Shown: one piece after another, positions 56,550 through 64,000 of the stretch | Position numbering within the stretch: position 1 is the stretch's first letter | How the letters are laid out: every line of letters starts with the position of its first letter | NCBI RefSeq assembly: GCF_001949145.1 | Contig: NW_019091368.1 | Span: forward strand, 1,196,138 to 1,260,137 | Source: Acanthaster planci | Lineage: Eukaryota > Echinodermata > Asteroidea > Valvatida > Acanthasteridae | DNA length: 64,000 nt | Direction of reading: 5' to 3' | Program-made: the position numbers and the translations under genes | Notes under the pieces: generated by a model | What the model was told of the DNA's origin: nothing | The model's input: only the letters and a program-made list of their open reading frames with translations | Database searches by the model: none

Positions 56550-56796
56550 GACCTTGCAATAAGGCAAGCATTCATATGGGCGGTCAACGGTCCTATGCTC
56601 AATGCATGGTCTTTCTCCCTGTTACTGCTTAGCTTAGCTGCTGTGCAACACGTGCGTTATTGCAGCAGCCTTGGAGTTGGATACGGTGCTAGCGCAAAAA
56701 ATGTTTTAATTTGTGACTCGTTTCAACGCTTGAAATAACAGTTTTTTGGGGGTTGTAAACCTCATTACTAGTAATTCTCGTTGGATTAGTACTCAC

Positions 56797-57000
56797 CTCC
56801 GCTGAAGCAATCGTTCAGAGATGGAGAAGCTCAGCCGTCACTACCGCTGCACCAATTTCACGGTCATTGAGTACGTCATAACGTGGTGGTACCTCGTACG
56901 AACCCCCTGATGAGAGTACCTACGTGCTTGTCATTTGAGACCACGTTCCCACCACCAGCCTCGAACACACAAGGGACCACCTTGGAATAACAACGTAGTA
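56797..57000 (-). promoter_or_regulatory. candidate noncoding first exon and promoter of the LTD gene
   Basis: On the minus strand an unusually GC-rich stretch ends at a strong donor, GCGGAG|GTGAGTA (56797/56796). Upstream of it is TGACGTA (CRE-like, about 56870). The LTD coding exon 2 begins at an acceptor one base before its ATG, so an upstream noncoding exon is required, and this is the best candidate I see. The 5' limit is a guess. Confidence 0.4.
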
Positions 57001-58030
57001 ACCTCTTTCAAAGTGCAATGGAAAACAGCCCAACGGGTCTTTTTCTGTCAGCTCTTTTAAAATCCCTAACACGTTTATCAGATGTCAGTTTACAAGTTGT
57101 TTTGAAGGAACTTAAGACTATGATTTCAAGGAAGCCGCTTCCATTATCACGCCTGCATCATCAGTGGTTTCTGCTGTGCATTCATGCAGTTTCCAACCAC
57201 TGATCGTCGCCCCTTACGGCAGTGCATTGCCGCAGTAACGGGTTTGTTATTTAAAGTCGGATAATTCATGGATGATTTCAGATGAAATGTCAAACTTTCA
57301 AACACAGTGCAACCATTACAAGTCCCAGAATGAAAGGCAGTCTCAAAGCCGGGCTATCCCATTTCTATTCTTATACACACTGTACACTTGCGCCTCATAA
57401 ATTTACATTCACTTGAACAGAATGCGTTGACTTCCATTATTTGAATCTTTTCCCTTTTTTCTCCACCTCAAATCATATTTTTCTCAATCCTACAGTAATT
57501 TGAACCGTTCTTCTTCATTTCTATCAAAGGCTTCAGCAGCCTTTTCACTTTAGATGACTGAAATCAAAATTTTACATATCGATTTGACAAATATAAGATG
57601 GGGGCAAAAGCTTGACATATTTATTTTTGGAAATCAGTCATATTGGTGGGTTTCGTCCTGCACACTTTCTCAATCAATTCTGTCCTCAAATTCTGTATTG
57701 GATTTAAGTTCAGGTTTTGAAAAATGGGTTGAAATCCCTTCAGTTATTATTGAGATCGTTACTGAATCGATGGTTATCTTACAAGACAGTTTGGATTTAC
57801 AAACTGTGGTTAAAAGCAATAAAACGAGTAATAGACAATACTAGAGTATGCTGTATGTAAACATTTGACACACCACTCATCCACTTTTGTCACATCATGG
57901 GGTGACATTGTAAACAAAGCAGACAAAGGTGTAAAAGGTTGTAGTAACCTTGGAGAGAAGTAAACGAGAATTATTACAGAATTGGAAAGCAGAGAAGAGG
58001 TATGAAATTAACTGTATTCTGCTCATGTGT

Positions 58031-58077
58031 ATATCAACTTTTGGACATGACTGCGTCTACAGTCAAAAGTTGATGTA
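58031..58077. repeat. short hairpin
   Basis: TATCAACTTTTGGAC and AGTCAAAAGTTGATG form a stem of about 13 bp with one bulge and a loop of about 14 bases. Confidence 0.65.
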
Positions 58078-58880
58078 GATAAGAGTAACCTGGTGGGTGA
58101 AAAAAATCCATTTCTGTAATTGGAGATGTGACGCATAAGGGTTTGCTTCCAGTGGTGGAAAATCCTCATCTTCCTTTGCAATTTGCCCAAGAATATCTTA
58201 ACATGGCTATCTGCCAATTAAAATGATTCAGCCATGAGCTATATACTCACAGAGAAACAAGCGAACTGACACTGTTAGTTTATCTAGCAGAAAAATTTGG
58301 ATGGAATTTTCACTGATCCATGACTGACTCCATACAACTAATTACTGCTTATTTGGTGTTTATTTGGGCTCATTAAAGAGAAAATACAAATAAATTATGA
58401 ATAATGTTGTTTGCAATTAATTTTGATCATGATTGTGTTATTTCTTTCCTTGTTTTCTGTGGATGTAAAATTCTCTTATCCTAGCCACAGCTCTGCCTGT
58501 TGACTTTGAAATTCCTCCAATGAATTAAAAAAAATTAACAAAGACAACTCATTACTTCACTGTTAAATGTCCTCACCAACTTGACATTTATTTTTAATAT
58601 AATTATCAATATCAAGTACCAGCGTATAGAATTGTACAAGAGGTACTTAAATAACCAACCTTGCAAAAGCTGGTACAGCGTAAAGTGCACATATATACAA
58701 AATCTGTTATCTTTAATTATTAAAAGAAAAGCCACAGTGGTATGTTAATATTAGAAGTACAAAAGATCTGAAGAGGTAAGCAGAGAAGGAATTTGTGAAA
58801 CAGATATGATTCAAAATTTCATGTGACAATCCACAAATGAAAACAGAAATAGACACGGTGCTTAGTAATATGCTGGCATT

Positions 58881-59022
58881 CTTTTGAATAGAGGGTTTGT
58901 ATGACTGTCGTCTTGCAGTCCAGGGCTTTTGTTCCACAGGGTATACACAAAAGAGGTTTCCCTATGGAACAAAAGAACCGCCCTGCAAGATGGCTGCCAT
59001 GCAAAGCCTCTATACTCAAAAG
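58881..59022. repeat. fold-back element, arms about 60 bp
   Basis: The left arm (CTTTTGAATAGAGG, CTTGCAG, GGCTTTTGTTCCACAGGG) is inverted in the right arm (CCCTATGGAACAAAAGAACC, CTGCAAG, CCTCTATACTCAAAAG). By eye the arms are about 80% identical, with a spacer of under 20 bp. Confidence 0.75.
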
Positions 59023-62000
59023 TCAAGTTGCGCAAAGTATCTGCTGTTATATTTGACATCCAGAACCTTAAAATGTCATCCAGTGTCAATCATTTAGGAC
59101 TTGTTGCCAGATGTGGGCCATTACAGGTGCAGATTCAGCGTTTACCAAAGGGAGGGCGCCCAAGTTGAGATAAACCCAAACATACGAGTGTGTGTATTTT
59201 TTCAGTGGCATTCACTGTTGGTAAAGTTATTGAATAACCAGCTGAGGGAAAGATGAAGAACTAGAGCAAAGGAAATTTGTCTTTCTAAAAGCAAGAAAAA
59301 AATGAAGGGGTTGAGGCAACAGGGGTGGCTCCTTCTGGAGCAGCAACTGCATTATTAGGAGTCAAAACAGCGCATTAACACAGACAGCCATCTTGGAGTT
59401 TTGTTCACCAGAGATACATATTAAAATAACAGCAACAAAAACCTTTTAAGATGTTGATGGCTGATGTATGCACAGGGTCCATCACAACCTCAAATAATTC
59501 TACCAACCTCCACACAAGTATAAACCTAGAGAATAAAGAATTGTCTTTCTCTATTTCGTTTGCAAGAGGAGGTAAAACAGAACAAACCTGACATACTTTA
59601 TAGAAAATGCAACTGAACAAAATGCAATTTATATGTATTATGTATAAATACTTAATGTTTCAACACATGCACGATATCAAATCTTTTGTTAGTCACCTAT
59701 ACAAAGCAACTCAGTTATATTACACAATACTGCTGCTGTTTTGCCTGTACCAAAGGAGCACAGACTGTACTATTTATACCCAAATTGAGCTACATTTTTA
59801 CACTCTTGGATTTTCTTCTACAAAAGATATCAACTGGCATACAAGGTCGATACTCTGGAAAAATAGAATTGGCACACTGCAGAGGAAATAAGATGTATGC
59901 CAACATTTTTGTCATGTACAACTAGTAAAAAACAAGATTAATAATAATCATAATTATTTACAAGGCTTGAACAGGCAACAGACAAGGCTGAGAGCTGAGA
60001 AGAAAGGTCTATTATTTGGCCTAAAGATGGATTGTGCAGTTAGAGAGACAACCCCCAAAGAAAGTTAATTACAACGTGCTGGTGTTGTACTTACAAATTT
60101 ATTGTTGTGAAAGCTACAATAAACTGTAATGTTGTTTCTTAAAAGCCCATCATTTTTTTTCTTTTGCCCAATGTTTAGAAAATAAATTGATAACAATATT
60201 TGGAGTAAAGTTGATTTTTTTTTCTCCTCTCAGGGAGGATACTCAGCATCAGGCATTCAAAGCTCAGGGGAAATGTTTGAAACAGCATTATGTGGACTTG
60301 GAATCTTATCAATTAAACATGTTTGATTTCCTTCATCGCAAATGAGGGTTTTTGCAAATGGTGCAAAGTTGCAGACAGAGTGACAAGGAGACTTTGAGGA
60401 ACTGCAGCACACATTGGGATTACTTACCAGGATAATGCAAAACACACGCTGCATTTGTTTTTAAATTTCTTATTCTTGTTGTGAGTAAGCTAAGAACACC
60501 TTTATTGGGCAAAGTTTGGAATCCCTTTCAAATTGGGTCTTTAAGATTTGGCCGTTTGCAAAGCAAAAATGTGGAAGTAATCATGTCACACACCAAGAAC
60601 CTGTACAAGATAAACAGCCAAAAGTGTACAAATTGTGTTTTACTCATTCAAAATACCTGCACGATGTAAAAAAAAAATTATCAGCATAAAAAAGCACAAA
60701 AATGGCAGTGAGTTTGGGTGAAGCCTCTGTTTTTCTTAACACTTGATTTGTTTGCTTTCTGCAGTAAACATTACAACAGGGCATACAGTTTATGGTACAA
60801 GCACCTTGTAACTACCATGCAATGCGATTCAGATTGAAACTGCATTCTTTCTCACCTACCCAAAAGAGTGGATATTCACGTGTGTCATCTGAACAAATTC
60901 CGAACTTGCGAAGCCAGCCTGGAGCCCTTCAGCCATGTCCTTCCCCGAATTTATACATCCACGAGTTTGCCCCCATCGATAATTGTTACAAACACAAAAA
61001 CCACACTTCACTGCCTCAACGAGATAAGACCTTGAATAGTGTCGCCCCTGCTTTCCGTGCACCTCTACTCCAAAACCAGCCTATGTTCTACTGCTCTTCC
61101 CACAGTGAGAACTACAGCTTTAATAGACACATCCGTTGCTTGTGGATTGGGAATGGACACCCCTTCACAGCATTTTACAAAATTCCTTCATCTCTTGTTC
61201 CCCGCAAATTACCTCCCCCCCCACCCCGGAAAAATTCCACATAGCCAGTTCACTTCAGTCAGTTCCTGTAAAACCTCAAGGTACGATTCCAGATGGCATC
61301 ACTGCAGAGGCTGAACAGCAAAACCAATTCACTGGTCTGTGAGATATGACAAAACAGCACAAATGTCCGGAATTGCTGAATTGTGGCAAAAAATTTACCC
61401 CTCACAGTTCATGACAGCAAACTGCCAAAACCCTCACTTAAAACCTGTGGTTATCAAAAAAAAAAGAGTACATTCCTATCAATTGCAAATTATGTCTGTT
61501 CTGAATGACTGAGGAATCATTTGAGAGGATCTCTTGCGTTCCTTTTATGTTTATTTTCAACTTGTAAGTCATTTCTGTTTCACATGACTTGTTTTCCTTG
61601 CTCTGGTTTTTTTTTGTTTGCATTTTTTAACACCCTTTATAAGAGCTATTAAAAAGGGCCCCAACACTGTTCTCATGATTTGTTGGTTAGCATGCATTCT
61701 TTAACAAAACGAAAATTCCAAATGAGTTCAGGCAATTTCATTTTGAATCTCAGCACAACATGATGGGTGCACCTGGTTATGGTTTGATTTCGAATAAAAT
61801 AAAAGGGTCTATCTTAAACATGCAACTTTCAAAGCCCCAGACGGTCTATGAAGTACCTACATATGTACTTGTACATTCATTATGGATGTAGTACACTTCG
61901 GGAACATGTTTGAAAGCTGCTCAGAACAAAAATTGTACAACTGCAAAAAAACATAAGCTGATCACAATAATTAAAGCTAAAACCAGAAAAAAAGTTGAAG

Positions 62001-62114
62001 CAGATTCCGACATTACAGGCTGTGGATACATTTCCATGGACTTAAACATCACACACTTATATAACGGATTGATTTTTTTTTTTTTGTCCTTTCTTTTTGG
62101 GTTGGAAAGATTCG

Positions 62115-62255
62115 TTACTTCTCGATGGCATTGAAGAACCAGTCGGTGAATTGTTGGAGCTGCTCTGCCGTGGATGCTGATTCCCCCTGCAGTCTCTTGT
62201 TGTCATGGAGAAGTTTGTGGACTTGGCCTGCGAGCTCTTCTTTCTGTTTACGCTC
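62115..62255 (-). CDS. C-terminal exon of a coiled-coil protein, possibly SIPA1-like
   Basis: The 46 codons plus TAA run from ERKQKEELAGQVHKLLHDNK to QLQQFTDWFFNAIEK. Acceptor CGCACAG, phase 0. The heptad-like spacing of Leu, Val and Ala with charged residues is a coiled coil that reaches almost to the C-terminus. From memory, SIPA1-like Rap GTPase-activating proteins end in a leucine-zipper coiled coil followed by a similar aromatic stretch. That is my best guess but it is not checked, and other coiled-coil families are possible. Confidence 0.7.
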   Translation of the reverse strand, partial: ERKQKEELAGQVHKLLHDNKRLQGESASTAEQLQQFTDWFFNAIEK

Positions 62256-63248
62256 CTGTGCGGTTGAAAAATCAAGGCAGAACTGGGGTTAGACACACCT
62301 TTGGGACTGAGGAAGAGCGTCAAACAGAAAATTACGTTTTTAGCATCCATGCTAAATTTCCATTTCTGAAAGGTTCATAATTCCTGTGTTACTCCTTTTT
62401 TTGAAGTTCGAGCACATGAACTACAGAGTGTCTGAAACTCCAGTAAGTAAACAGACTATTAGTAATTAAATCTTTCAAATCTACAAAAAAGGCATACATT
62501 TTAACATATAGGTGACCCACTCTGCAAAAAGGGTATTAAGTCACGCAATGCCAAAACAGTAATGGCCTGTTCTATCTGGAGAGGGCAAAATGTCTTCAAA
62601 AATGGGATTTTGTGTTTTTTCCTTTAATAGCTTCTATAATATCTATATTTCCAGAATTTGTGACAACAAACATGGATACTGATGAATAAAGATGAATATT
62701 GATCCTTCAGTAGGAAATCCTGGATAGCATTGTGTTTCCAAGTGCAATACTTTATGAGCTTTTTCTCGAAAGTGCTTTTACTGAATCTAAAAATGTGGAT
62801 ATACAAATGTCTAAATATCTCTGGAACGAAGTGCACTACAGGGGGCATTCATATATCAAATTGTAGCTTTTGATGTACAGAAACCAGCCATATCAAATAC
62901 TCCGAACCTGAATCTGGCGACTTATTACCCATTTTTCCAGAGCCAGTCAAATATGTAGAATTTGCATCGTACCCCTGCTGACCATATATTATTTTGCAAA
63001 CAGAACTCATCACCAATTTGTAGAAAAACTAAAACCCAAAACATCCTTTTCTACTGTAAAACCCATTTCTTTGTATCTCTATTTATTCAAATGAGATACA
63101 TGACAAAGGAAAAGAGCTTTAAGGGCCCATACGCAGGTACCGATCGATGAAGGATGTTAATGTGTGGCAAAAGAAAAAACAGAGCAGCTGTTTCCTAGGG
63201 AAATGTTTACATTGAAAGGCAAACATACTGTGTGACAGGGTGAAGAAC

Positions 63249-63704
63249 TACAATAGAACGTCGCTGTACCGAACATCGCTACATTCGGCTGTACCAAACA
63301 TCGTCCTTGGCTCCCAATATTTTGTGCACAAAACCTACTGAACATTATGCAGTTGCAAATCAACCGAGATTCGCCACAGCATGCATCAGAGATCGATCCT
63401 GAGCGGTAGCTTCACGACTTTTGGGATAACTAAATTTCACTTTTGTAACTCAAGATTGAATAAAAAACAAAAAGAATTAACAGATACATTTCTAGAAACC
63501 TCAAACGTGAATGCAACAGCAAAACATCACGAAAACAGCGAAGCATAGTATCGCAAGAGGGTGCACTTCAGTTAGACAAGAGAGGGCGCTATTCAACATG
63601 GCAACAAAACGTTCGGCAGTTAATTTCGCTATACCGAAGGACCGCCACACCGAACATTTAGCGTGGACCCCGCCGTGTTCGTTATAGCGACGTTCCACTG
63701 TACT
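63249..63704. mobile_element. MITE-like element, about 456 bp, in an intron of the coiled-coil gene
   Basis: The left end, AGAACGTCGCTGTACCGAAC, and the right end, GTTCGTTATAGCGACGTTCC, are inverted repeats. The interior repeats the same words (CTATACCGAAGG, CACACCGAACATT). There is no transposase. Ends of this AACGTCGCTATAACGAAC type recur in many animal genomes. Confidence 0.65.
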
Positions 63705-63833
63705 TTACTCAGAAACCTGAATGATTTTTCATGTACAGCAATTTGGTTACTGCCTGTCTATGTGAACGGGTGCTAACATGCTTGGCAAATCTGCAACATT
63801 GAAGGTATTTAAATTGAAATGAAACGGTTTTAC

Positions 63834-64000
63834 CATTTCCAGCCTCTCCTGCGTTCTCCTGAGTTCCAGCTCCAGCTGTTGGGTGGATCGTTTCGCGGCG
63901 CTGGCGTCGAGTGTCGGGCTGGCGTACTTCAGAGTGTCGTAGTCAGTCTTGAGCAGAGGGCGGGCCCGGCGAGAGGCAGAGGGTGAGAGGGCCTCGGTAC
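63834..64000 (-). CDS. penultimate exon of the same coiled-coil gene, cut by the right edge
   Basis: Fifty-five codons are visible (TEALSPSASRRARPLLKTDY, ending TQQLELELRRTQERLEM), with donor ATG|GTAAAA in phase 0, matching the next exon. A basic, serine-rich linker leads into the start of the coiled coil (from about STQQLELEL). The protein's catalytic or binding domains, if any, lie outside the window. Confidence 0.75.

Larger units (their letters stand above)
51351..56796 (-). other. probable intron 1 of the LTD gene
   Basis: If the donor at 56796 belongs to the LTD gene, this is its first intron. It holds palindrome copy 5, a MITE (55760-55987) and AT-rich stretches. No conserved coding exon is evident. 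Confidence 0.4.
57001..62114. other. intergenic, including the 3'UTR of the coiled-coil gene
   Basis: I see no supported exon. It holds fold-back repeats at 58031-58077 and 58881-59022. The part nearest 62114 should be the 3'UTR of the gene to the right; TTTATT on the plus strand near 61549 could be its polyadenylation signal (AATAAA). Confidence 0.4.

Noticed and set aside
60792-61244. 150-codon plus-strand frame
   Set aside because: No domain; low-complexity proline and serine at the end; no matching exon nearby.

Overview
This is an animal nuclear genome window. It has multi-exon genes with GT-AG introns, an AT-rich background, many small palindromic repeats, frequent TACATGTA runs and a decayed non-LTR retrotransposon. 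Gene content and repeat style suggest a non-vertebrate deuterostome, perhaps an echinoderm, but I cannot prove the species. Two N runs (7862-7941 and 45374-45502) mark a draft assembly. All four genes I can support lie on the minus strand.

Layout, left to right. (1) 3871-5237: the first two coding exons of a PPP4R4-like gene (protein phosphatase 4 regulatory subunit 4), which runs off the left edge. (2) 9449-10570: an intronless class A (rhodopsin-like) peptide-type GPCR. (3) 17050-51349: the centrepiece, a large gene whose 18 coding exons I could join with every splice phase consistent (6,489 nt, 2,162 residues). Its product is a predicted type I membrane protein: signal peptide, ten tandem lamin-tail-like (LTD) domains each closed by a conserved cysteine pair, a membrane-proximal region of unknown fold, one transmembrane helix, and a tail of about 104 residues with an NPVY motif. 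I know of no described receptor with this architecture, and it is the best candidate here for an undescribed system. A likely noncoding first exon ends near 56797. (4) 62115-64000: the last two exons of a gene ending in a coiled coil, possibly SIPA1-like; its 5' part is beyond the right edge.

The introns of gene 3 carry a broken CR1/jockey-like element in antisense orientation (about 32300-34376), MITE-like elements, and five copies of a 55-59 bp palindrome whose arms begin CCCTAAC and which is bounded by TTAA (once TTAG on both sides). One stem position covaries between copies. A hammerhead-ribozyme-like motif lies at 71-106.

Nothing in the sequence shows that the four genes work together. 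PPP4R4 would act with protein phosphatase 4 in the cell, the GPCR would sense a peptide or small ligand, and the LTD protein would be displayed at the cell surface. I saw no tRNA, rRNA or CRISPR array.
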